A stretch of 13,252 nucleotides of DNA from JBJHBY01 sp050485745. GTDB taxonomy: Bacteria; Pseudomonadota; Gammaproteobacteria; Pseudomonadales; CAMLJR01. Positions 1 through 4,632 of this stretch are shown here, piece after piece. Made by a program: the position numbers and the translations under genes. The notes under the pieces are model-generated. The model did no database searches, had not been told where the DNA came from, and saw nothing but the letters and a program-made list of their open reading frames with translations. Numbering within the stretch: position 1 is the stretch's first letter; each line of letters begins with the position of its first letter. The DNA is taken from the NCBI GenBank assembly GCA_050485745.1, contig JBJHBY010000085.1:1-13252 (forward strand). The letters run 5' to 3'.

Positions 1-1
1 G

Positions 2-940
2 CTGATGAAGATCCTCACCGAGAACGTCGAGCAGCGCGGCGTGCGCGTCGAGTACGAGGCCCGCGCCCTGACCCTGGTGGCCGACGAGCACGATGCGGTC
101 CACGGCCTGGTGGTGCGCATCAACCAGAAGGAACTCTACGTGCGCGCCCGCCGCGGTGTGATCCTCTGCGCCGGCGGCTTCGCCATGAACGAAGAGATGG
201 TGCGCAAGCACGCACCGCTGCTGACCCGCGGCTCGGCCCTGGGCAACCCCGGCGACACCGGCAGCGGTATCCTCATGGGCATGAGCGTCGGTGGCGCCGC
301 GATCAACATGCACGAGGGCTTCGTCACCGTGCCCTTCTACCCGCCGCCCTCCCTCACCAACGGCATCTTCGTCAACGGCCAGGGCCAGCGCTTCGTCAAC
401 GAAGACAGCTACCACGGCCGCGTCGGCTATCACTGCCTGCAGCAGCCCGAAGGCAAGGTATTCCTGATTGCCAATGTCGAGGATTTCGAGAACTACGAGA
501 CGCACAGCTATCTGGGTGCCTCGATCGCCGGCACGGCGGAGGACTCCATCGCGGAGCTCGAGGAGGAGCTGGGCATGACCCCCGGCACCCTGGAAGCCAC
601 CATCGCGATTTACAACCAGCACGCGGAGAACGGCGAGGACCCGCTGTTCCACAAGGGCGCGGACTGGCTGAAGCCACTGAAGCTGCCTCTGGCCGCCCTG
701 GACTGCACCCCGGGCCACGGCGCCTACTACCCGTTCTTCACCCTGGGCGGCCTCGATACCCTGCCCAGCGGCGAAGTGCTCACCGCCGAGGGCGACGTGG
801 TACCGGGCCTCTATGCCGCCGGCCGCACCGCCTGCGGTATCCCGCGCACCGCCTCGGGTTACGCCAGCGGCATGTCCGTTGGCGACGCCACCTTTACCGG
901 CCGCATGGCCGGCCGCGCCGCGGCGGCACATCAGGGCTGA
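2..940 (+). CDS. FAD-dependent oxidoreductase, KstD/fumarate reductase flavoprotein superfamily (5' truncated)
   Basis: The reading frame is open to the left edge. The in-frame ATG at 5 lies mid-domain, so the true start and the N-terminal Rossmann GxGxxG motif are outside the window. What remains is the distal part of a flavoprotein of the fumarate reductase/3-ketosteroid dehydrogenase superfamily. Visible are the typical stretch GVILCAGGFAMNEEM (about residue 50), a NGQGQRFVNED-type motif in the cap region, and the C-terminal FAD-binding signature GLYAAGRTACGIP followed by SGYASGMSVGDATFTGR. Members oxidise or reduce C-C bonds next to a carbonyl with FAD. The C-terminal motif differs from classical KstD (AAGNASA..), so Delta1-dehydrogenation of 3-ketosteroids is only one option; a Delta4-dehydrogenase or ene-reductase role is equally open. 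A KshA-like Rieske fragment at the other end of the window fits a steroid context. The superfamily is secure; the substrate is not. Confidence 0.85.
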   Translation: MMKILTENVEQRGVRVEYEARALTLVADEHDAVHGLVVRINQKELYVRARRGVILCAGGFAMNEEMVRKHAPLLTRGSALGNPGDTGSGILMGMSVGGAAINMHEGFVTVPFYPPPSLTNGIFVNGQGQRFVNEDSYHGRVGYHCLQQPEGKVFLIANVEDFENYETHSYLGASIAGTAEDSIAELEEELGMTPGTLEATIAIYNQHAENGEDPLFHKGADWLKPLKLPLAALDCTPGHGAYYPFFTLGGLDTLPSGEVLTAEGDVVPGLYAAGRTACGIPRTASGYASGMSVGDATFTGRMAGRAAAAHQG

Positions 941-955
941 CCCAGGCGGGTTGGG

Positions 956-1008
956 GGGGTCAGATCCTGCCTTTTGCCCCGTGAGGGCGAAAGGCAGGAT
1001 CTGGCCCC
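956..1008. repeat. Long perfect-type hairpin (REP/MITE-like inverted repeat)
   Basis: Arms 956-979 and 985-1008 pair over 24 bp around a 5-base loop (CGTGA). The only deviations are two positions that would be G-U wobbles in RNA. The arm begins GGGGTCAGATCCTGCC. The hairpin starts 15 bases after the flavoprotein stop. It has no T-run on its 3' side, so it is a poor intrinsic terminator by the usual rule, although it could slow polymerase or protect the mRNA end. The GGGGTCAGATC outer end resembles short palindromes mobilised by RAYT-type (IS200-like) transposases; that link is inference from memory of the family. Only one copy is present in this window. Confidence 0.75.
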
Positions 1009-1054
1009 GGGTGCTCACCGGCACTGGCTGTACGGGTGACCGTAAAATCCATTC

Positions 1055-1105
1055 TGTACAAATTGTAACAATTCCCTTGACACGCCCTTTGCGCGATAAA
1101 AAGCG
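1055..1105 (+). promoter_or_regulatory. Putative promoter and overlapping palindrome upstream of the beta-barrel gene
   Basis: A 13-bp odd-centred perfect palindrome (AATTGTAACAATT, 1061-1073) is preceded by TGTACA and followed four bases later by a perfect -35-like TTGACA (1077-1082). No good -10 lies at 17 bp. The nearest AT-rich hexamer, GATAAA at 1095-1100, is only 12 bp away, so the exact promoter is uncertain. The tract 1040-1200 is clearly more AT-rich than the rest of the window, as expected of a control region. The rest of the gene-free stretch 941-1288 holds the hairpin at 956-1008, the palindrome at 1142-1163 and a small hairpin (GGCTTC/GAAGCC, 1206-1222) that would lie in the 5' leader. 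Confidence 0.4.
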
Positions 1106-1141
1106 CGGATTTTCGGCGAAATCGACCTCATCCACACCAAC

Positions 1142-1163
1142 ATTAATCGATCGACCGATTAAT
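1142..1163. promoter_or_regulatory. 22-bp near-perfect palindrome, candidate operator
   Basis: Perfect 8-bp arms ATTAATCG and CGATTAAT flank ATCGAC. Two of the three inner base pairs also match, leaving one mismatched pair in 22 bp. The size and symmetry suit a dimeric repressor such as a TetR-family protein. It lies 126 bases before the beta-barrel start codon and about 60 bases after the TTGACA box, so it could block or modulate transcription of that gene. The binding protein is unknown. The TetR gene in this window has different motifs in its own upstream region. Confidence 0.5.
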
Positions 1164-1288
1164 AACGCGTTGTGTAATTTGTCACATCAGGCTAAAACAG
1201 CCGACGGCTTCATGACGAAGCCCGGGGAACGGCCCACAGGTCCCGCCCCCAAAAATGACAACAACGACCAATACCATGAGGGATTCCC

Positions 1289-1807
1289 ATGAAAAAGCTT
1301 TCAGCCTCCGTCCTCGCCCTGGCCCTGAGCAGCGGTGCCGCTATGGTTCAGGCCGATAACATCGGTGGCTTTTACCTTGGCGCCAAGACCGGGCAGATGA
1401 ACTTTGACGTCTCCGGTGTCAGCAACGACCGCGGCGACGGCCTGTTCCTGGGCTATGAATGGAGCACCGGCGACAACCTCGGCATTGCCGTCGAGTACGA
1501 GTACACCACCACATCCGCCGACTTCCGCTATATGGGGCAGCGAGGTGATCTGGATTTCGATACGCATGCACTCTATGCCGCCATCCGCTATGGCGAGACG
1601 TTCTACTTCAAGGCGAAACTGGGCTTCATCCGTGAAGAGGCCAAGTTCAAGTTCGGCGGAGTCAGCGTGAGCGACAACGACACCGGCGCATCCACAGGCA
1701 TTGGCGTCGGTTACCGCTTCGGCAAGAACTTCTTCGTCGAGGCCGAATACACCATCATCGAAAGCGACGTCGACTACTTCAGCATCGGCGCTGCCTTCCA
1801 GTTCTGA
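1289..1807 (+). CDS. Small outer-membrane beta-barrel protein (porin/OmpA-like, Opa-type)
   Basis: The 172-residue protein begins with a clear Sec signal peptide: MKK, a hydrophobic core of A/L/S, and a likely cut after MVQA (residue 22). The mature part alternates polar and aromatic/hydrophobic residues in strands such as GFYLGAKTG, LFLGYEW, GIAVEYEY, ALYAAIRYG, YFKAKLGF, GIGVGYRF and FFVEAEYT. It ends in Phe (AAFQF), the C-terminal aromatic signature read by the BAM assembly machinery. Length and pattern fit an 8-stranded barrel of the OmpA-like/COG3637 group, with a role as a pore or surface protein. The ATG is preceded by GAGGGA (1278-1283) at good spacing. The gene is monocistronic, with its own long leader and a terminator 23 bases after the stop. 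The specific function is not known. Upstream palindromes suggest regulated expression. Confidence 0.85.
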   Translation: MKKLSASVLALALSSGAAMVQADNIGGFYLGAKTGQMNFDVSGVSNDRGDGLFLGYEWSTGDNLGIAVEYEYTTTSADFRYMGQRGDLDFDTHALYAAIRYGETFYFKAKLGFIREEAKFKFGGVSVSDNDTGASTGIGVGYRFGKNFFVEAEYTIIESDVDYFSIGAAFQF

Positions 1808-1829
1808 GCAGCAACACCGTGTGAAAGTG

Positions 1830-1853
1830 AAGCGGGCTCCGGCCCGCTTTTTT
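1830..1853 (+). terminator. Rho-independent terminator of the beta-barrel gene
   Basis: An 8-bp stem (AAGCGGGC / GCCCGCTT) with loop TCCG is followed directly by a run of six T. It starts 23 bases after the stop codon at 1807. This is a canonical intrinsic terminator on the + strand. Confidence 0.92.
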
Positions 1854-1869
1854 GTGCCCGCGATTTGCA

Positions 1870-1931
1870 CTCAGGAATCCCGGCACAGTTCCAGCCAGCG
1901 CTCGATGCCTCGGGTGCGGAATTTCTGGCGG
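1870..1931 (-). pseudogene. Duplicated 3' end of the LysR gene (left flank of the toxin-antitoxin insert)
   Basis: These 62 bases repeat 2633-2694 with one mismatch. Read on the - strand they encode the last 19 residues of the LysR protein (RQKFRTRGIERWLELCRDS) and its TGA stop. The single difference is synonymous, CGA here versus CGT in the intact gene. No start or upstream part is present, so this is a gene-end scar. The two copies bracket a 701-base segment (1932-2632) holding the toxin-antitoxin genes. The scar sits where the LysR gene would have ended before insertion, just beyond the terminator of the convergent beta-barrel gene. Confidence 0.93.
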
Positions 1932-1975
1932 GGCCTTGGGAGTCTCGTCTTTTAACAGCGGGACTTGCGGCTTTT

Positions 1976-2272
1976 TCAAGCCGAACCAGAATGGGACTTG
2001 GCTGTAAGATCGACGCCCAATGCACGCATGACCACCAGCATGGTTTTCAAGGTCGGGTTGCCTTGCTCGCTGAAGGATCGATAGAGCTGCTCGCGCGAGA
2101 GCCCCGTTTCACGGGATAAAGCCGTCATCCCCTTGGCACGCGCCACAACGCCCATGGCCTTGGCAACATAGCCCGCATCACCTGTTTCAAGCGCGTCTGC
2201 AAGAAACACAGCGATAGCCTCCTCGCTATCCAGGGCAGCCGCCGGATCGTAATCAAAAACAGGGTCGCTCAT
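1976..2272 (-). CDS. Antitoxin of HI1420/HigA type, XRE helix-turn-helix
   Basis: This 98-residue protein matches the addiction-module antidote family typified by HI1420 (TIGR02684). It has an N-terminal toxin-facing part with DYDPAAALDSEEAIAVFL and a DNA-binding XRE/Cro helix-turn-helix around MTALSRETGLSREQLYRSFS (about residues 53-72). The family ending NPTLKTMLVVMRALGVDL follows. It neutralises the upstream toxin by direct binding and probably represses the shared promoter. The ATG at 2272 is preceded by TGAGGG at good spacing. The gene lies 12 bases after the toxin stop, toxin first, as usual in this family. A 6-bp hairpin (1968-1983) overlaps its stop codon but lacks a T-run. Confidence 0.9.
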   Translation of the reverse strand: MSDPVFDYDPAAALDSEEAIAVFLADALETGDAGYVAKAMGVVARAKGMTALSRETGLSREQLYRSFSEQGNPTLKTMLVVMRALGVDLTAKSHSGSA

Positions 2273-2277
2273 AGTGC

Positions 2278-2305
2278 CCTCAATTCAGAATGTCCTCAAT
2301 TCAGA
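2278..2305. repeat. 16-bp tandem duplication at the toxin-antitoxin junction
   Basis: CCTCAATTCAGA occurs at 2278-2289 and again at 2294-2305, a period of 16 bp. Removing one unit would make the toxin end ..LRAL with its TGA overlapping the antitoxin ATG as ATGA. The present copy gives the toxin a new end (..LRTF) and a 12-base gap. This suggests a recent slip that uncoupled the two genes. Confidence 0.85.
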
Positions 2306-2584
2306 TGCCAAGCGCTGCGCAAGCTCAATATCCTTCTGTTGCGATGCTTTGTCACCCCCGCATAGCAGCAGAATGATCTCACTGCCGCGCTGCTGGAAAT
2401 ACACGCGATAACCCGGGCCATAGTGGATGCGGAGCTCGGAAACACCACGACCCACCGGTTTCACATCGCCAGGAAGACCGCAAGCCAACCTGAATACGCG
2501 AGCAGCTATCAAAGCCTTTGCACGCCGATCCTTCAGCCTGCGCTCCCACTTCCTGTAGGTTTCGGTTTGCTTGAGATCCCTCAT
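2285..2584 (-). CDS. RelE/HigB-type toxin (HI1419-like, Gp49-like mRNA interferase family)
   Basis: The 99-residue protein belongs to the HI1419/Gp49-like killer family (TIGR02683) of the RelE/ParE fold. Typical marks are the N-terminal ETYRKWERRLKDRRAKALI helices, then PVGRGVSELRIHYGPGYRVY, the strand QQRGSEIILLLCGGDK, and a C-terminal helix KDIELAQRLASEL. Such toxins cut mRNA on the ribosome. The conserved R-x-x-Y-G-P-G-Y-R-V-Y core is intact, so the toxin is probably active. The ATG at 2584 was preferred over an in-frame TTG at 2593, which lies inside the predicted -10 box. No Shine-Dalgarno is visible before the ATG, so a leaderless or nearly leaderless transcript is possible. A 16-bp duplication changed its last two residues. 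Confidence 0.9.
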   Translation of the reverse strand: MRDLKQTETYRKWERRLKDRRAKALIAARVFRLACGLPGDVKPVGRGVSELRIHYGPGYRVYFQQRGSEIILLLCGGDKASQQKDIELAQRLASELRTF

Positions 2585-2592
2585 GGAGCACA

Positions 2593-2621
2593 ATTGTAGT
2601 CTAAAAACTACGGCAGGTCAC
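2593..2621 (-). promoter_or_regulatory. Promoter and operator of the toxin-antitoxin pair
   Basis: On the - strand, GTGACC (2621-2616, 4/6 to TTGACA) is followed after exactly 17 bp by TACAAT (2598-2593, 5/6 to TATAAT). An inverted repeat GTAGT/ACTAC (2596-2611, 6-base spacer) overlaps the -10, a suitable place for repression by the antitoxin. The predicted transcript start lies within a few bases of the toxin ATG at 2584. Confidence 0.65.
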
Positions 2622-2632
2622 TCCATGCCGGG

Positions 2633-2694
2633 CTCAGGAATCCCGGCACAGTTCCAGCCAGCGCTCGATGCCACGGGTGCGGAATTTCTGGCGG
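2633..2694. repeat. Right copy of the 62-bp direct repeat flanking the toxin-antitoxin insert
   Basis: Identical to 1870-1931 except for one base (2673, A versus T). It runs from one base before the LysR stop codon to 20 codons inside the gene. With the left copy it brackets the toxin-antitoxin module. Confidence 0.93.
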
Positions 2695-3512
2695 TGCAGG
2701 ATGAAGTAGAAGTAGCGATCCAGGGCGCGGTGGGGCAGGGGCAGTTCGACCAGGCTGCCGCGCTCGAAGGCCTCGCGCAGGGTCACCCGGGACAGGCAGC
2801 CCACCCCCAGCCCGGCCTCCACCGCACGCTTGATCGCCTCGGTATGCTGCAGTTCCAGGGCGATCTTCAGCTCCGGCAGCAGGCCATGCATGGCGCGCTC
2901 GAAGGTCTGGCGGGTGCCCGAGCCGGGCTCGCGCAGAATCCAGTCCGCCGCCAGCAGGGCGGCATCGTCCAGAGCCGTGCAGCCCGCCAGCGGGTGGGAG
3001 GGCGCGCAGAACACCGCCAGCTCATCCTCGCGCCAGGGCATCACATCGAGTTCCGGGTGCTGCAATTCTCCCTCGATCAGACCAACATCGAGGCCAAAAT
3101 TGACGACTTCGCGCACGATCGCCGCGGTATTGGCAACCTCCAGCGACACCCGTACCCCCGGGTGCTCCCCCATGAAGCGGGCCATGATCGGCACCGCCAG
3201 ATAGTTGCCGATAGTCAGAGTGGCACCCACCTTGAGGGGGCCGACCTCAGCGTGACGGGCAAAGGACTGCTCCAGATCCTCCGCCTGCTCGATCAGGGCC
3301 TGGGCCCTGGGCTGCAGCAGACGACCGAGGTCGTTGAGGCGCAGGCGCTTGCCGGCGCGGTCGAACAACTGCACCTCGAAGCGCTGCTCCAGGTCCGCGA
3401 GCGCACTGCTGGCCGCGGACTGGGACATGGCCAGACTGTCCGCCGCCCGGGTGATGTTTTCGAAGTGGGCCGTGGCGAGGAACACCTGGAGCTGACGCAG
3501 GGTGAAACGCAT
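2634..3512 (-). CDS. finR: LysR-family regulator, FinR-like, divergent from fpr
   Basis: The 292-residue protein has the LysR winged helix at the N-terminus: LRQLQVFLATAHFENITRAA, then the recognition region MSQSAASSALADLEQRF and LFDRAGKRLRLNDLGR. A dimerisation helix follows, then a periplasmic-binding-like effector domain (LKVGATLTIGNYLAVP.. LREPGSGTRQTFE). An upstream in-frame ATG at 3602 would add 30 residues before MRFTLRQLQ; the ATG at 3512 gives the normal LysR N-terminus. In Pseudomonas putida the LysR regulator FinR is divergent from and activates a ferredoxin-NADP reductase gene under superoxide stress. The same head-to-head arrangement is seen here, which is the reason for the symbol. 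Its 3' end is duplicated beyond a toxin-antitoxin insert, but the coding sequence is complete. Confidence 0.85.
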   Translation of the reverse strand: MRFTLRQLQVFLATAHFENITRAADSLAMSQSAASSALADLEQRFEVQLFDRAGKRLRLNDLGRLLQPRAQALIEQAEDLEQSFARHAEVGPLKVGATLTIGNYLAVPIMARFMGEHPGVRVSLEVANTAAIVREVVNFGLDVGLIEGELQHPELDVMPWREDELAVFCAPSHPLAGCTALDDAALLAADWILREPGSGTRQTFERAMHGLLPELKIALELQHTEAIKRAVEAGLGVGCLSRVTLREAFERGSLVELPLPHRALDRYFYFILHRQKFRTRGIERWLELCRDS

Positions 3513-3530
3513 AATCTGAAAATCCGATAA

Positions 3531-3556
3531 CACAAATGAAAATAAGTCATTTTGTG
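3531..3556. promoter_or_regulatory. Inverted repeat in the finR-fpr control region, candidate LysR site
   Basis: CACAAATGA (3531-3539) and TCATTTTGTG (3547-3556) form an inverted repeat with one extra T in the right arm and a 7-base AT-rich spacer. It lies 18 bases before the finR start codon and about 165 bases before fpr, in the only AT-rich part of the shared control region. A LysR tetramer site here could serve autoregulation and fpr activation. This is inference from position and symmetry; no clear fpr -10/-35 pair was identified. Confidence 0.45.
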
Positions 3557-3583
3557 AATATTCTGGACTGGGATACCTTGGGT

Positions 3584-3674
3584 GGCAAGAGGCAAAAGGC
3601 AAAAGGCGAGACGCTAGACGCTAGACGCTAGACGCTAGACGCAAAAGGCGAAAACACAAGGGCAAAGCAAAGCA
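3584..3674. repeat. 7-bp-period tandem repeat array
   Basis: About 13 heptads follow in one register, from 3584. They run GGCAAGA, GGCAAAA twice, GGCGAGA, four perfect CGCTAGA units (3612-3639), then CGCAAAA, GGCGAAA, ACACAAG, GGCAAAG and CAAAGCA. The array lies between the finR-side palindrome and the fpr ribosome binding site, so it would form part of the fpr leader or promoter spacing. A shorter array of the same heptad family, inverted, is at 8513-8537. Confidence 0.88.
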
Positions 3675-3722
3675 AGGAACCGCGGGCAAAACGCCCGATT
3701 GTCACTTCTGGAGGAAACACCC

Positions 3723-4496
3723 ATGGCCAACCTGAACGCAGAGCGGGTACTCAATGTGCGTCACTGGACGGACCGGCTGTTCAGCTTCACCACCACCCGG
3801 GACCCGGGCTTTCGCTTCAAGAATGGCCACTTCACCATGATCGGCCTGGAGCACGAAGGCCGCCCGCTGCTGCGTGCCTACAGCATCGTGAGCGCCAACT
3901 ACGAGGACGAGCTGGAGTTCTTCAGCATCAAGGTGCCGGATGGCCCCCTGACCTCACGCCTGCAACACATTCGCCCCGGGGATGAGCTGTTCGTCAGCCG
4001 CAAGCCCACCGGCACCCTGGTGCTCGATCATCTGCTGCCGGGGCGACACCTGTACCTGTTCAGCACCGGCACCGGGCTGGCGCCGTTCATGAGCATCGTC
4101 AAGGACCCGGAGGTGTACGAGCGCTTCGACCGGATCGTGCTCACCCACGGGGTGCGCCATGTCGATGACCTGGCCTACCAGGACACCATCCTGCAGGAGC
4201 TGCCCAACAATGAGTACTTCGGCGATGAGGTCCGGGAAAAACTGCTGTACTACCCGACGGTCACCCGCGAACCCTTCCGCAACCAGGGGCGTCTGACCGA
4301 CCTGCTGGCCAGCGGCAAACTGGCCGCGGACCTGGGCCTGCCACCGGTGAATGCCGCGGATGACCGCTTCATGATCTGCGGCAGCCCGGGGATGCTCAAG
4401 GACAGCTGCGCCATCCTCGAAGACCTGGGGCTGCGCGAGTCCCGCCACGGCGAGGCCGCGGAATACGTGATCGAACGGGCCTTTGTTGAACATTGA
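3723..4496 (+). CDS. fpr: Ferredoxin--NADP(+) reductase, bacterial subclass I
   Basis: The 257-residue flavoenzyme carries electrons between NADPH and ferredoxin or flavodoxin in the cytoplasm. The FAD-binding beta-barrel shows NGHFTMIGL and the RAYS motif (residues 51-54) with GPLTSRL (about 74-80). The NADP domain shows FSTGTGLAPF (113-122), THGVRH, and MICGSPGMLKD near the C-terminus. The ending ..YVIERAFVEH is close to Pseudomonas/Azotobacter FprA-type enzymes, which also are about 258 residues. The ATG at 3723 follows a strong GGAGGA (3710-3715). An upstream TTG at 3699 would place the start before that ribosome binding site and was rejected. Divergence from a FinR-like regulator suggests induction by oxidative stress. 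It could also feed the Rieske oxygenase encoded at the right edge; that is inference. Confidence 0.94.
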   Translation: MANLNAERVLNVRHWTDRLFSFTTTRDPGFRFKNGHFTMIGLEHEGRPLLRAYSIVSANYEDELEFFSIKVPDGPLTSRLQHIRPGDELFVSRKPTGTLVLDHLLPGRHLYLFSTGTGLAPFMSIVKDPEVYERFDRIVLTHGVRHVDDLAYQDTILQELPNNEYFGDEVREKLLYYPTVTREPFRNQGRLTDLLASGKLAADLGLPPVNAADDRFMICGSPGMLKDSCAILEDLGLRESRHGEAAEYVIERAFVEH

Positions 4497-4524
4497 GGGC
4501 AGCGACGGCGGGAGGGGTTCGGAT

Positions 4525-4561
4525 GTAGGCTGGGTTAGCGGCAAGGCCGCGTAACCCAGCG
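4525..4561 (+). repeat. REP-like palindromic repeat, copy 1 (forward)
   Basis: GTAGGCTGGGTTAGCGGC, loop AAG, GCCGCGTAACCCAGCG. It folds into a stem with one bulged base. It is the first of five near-full copies in the window and forms an inverted pair with copy 2. Both lie in the convergent gap between fpr and the SDR gene, where they could act as bidirectional 3'-end structures. Confidence 0.9.
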
Positions 4562-4597
4562 TTCTCACTCCCGGGAACATCTGGCGCGGGGGTAGCG

Positions 4598-4632
4598 CCG
4601 GGTTACGCCGCTTTGCGGCTAACCCAGCCTAC
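4598..4632 (-). repeat. REP-like palindromic repeat, copy 2 (reverse)
   Basis: Reverse-oriented copy ending ..GGCTAACCCAGCCTAC. Its inner stem is GCCGC/GCGGC with loop AAA, instead of GCGGC/GCCGC in the others: both arms changed, so pairing is kept. Its outer GTAG end supplies the TAG stop codon of the SDR gene at 4629. Confidence 0.9.

Noticed and set aside
1077..1105. Complete sigma-70 promoter TTGACA ... GATAAA
   Set aside because: The spacer is only 12 bp, so the two boxes cannot be one standard promoter; reported only as a possible -35 element.
813..1292. Open frame of 159 codons on the + strand spanning the flavoprotein end and the control region
   Set aside because: It overlaps the flavoprotein gene in another frame, runs through the hairpin and palindromes, and its peptide is a low-complexity Pro/Ala-rich string with no family resemblance.
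1968..1983. Terminator for the toxin-antitoxin operon
   Set aside because: A 6-bp stem with GAAA loop on the - strand overlaps the antitoxin stop but has no T-run after it.
1932..2632. Integron gene cassette carrying the toxin-antitoxin pair
   Set aside because: No attC-type ends (RYYYAAC/GTTRRRY) were found; TTTTAAC at 1950-1956 lacks the purine and a partner. The 62-bp gene-end repeat explains the borders better.
2571..3530. Open frame of 319 codons on the + strand opposite finR
   Set aside because: The LysR protein on the - strand is unmistakable; the opposite frame is a GC-rich antisense shadow rich in Gln/Gly/His.
3584..3674. CRISPR-like array
   Set aside because: The unit is 7 bp with no spacers; it is a simple tandem repeat.
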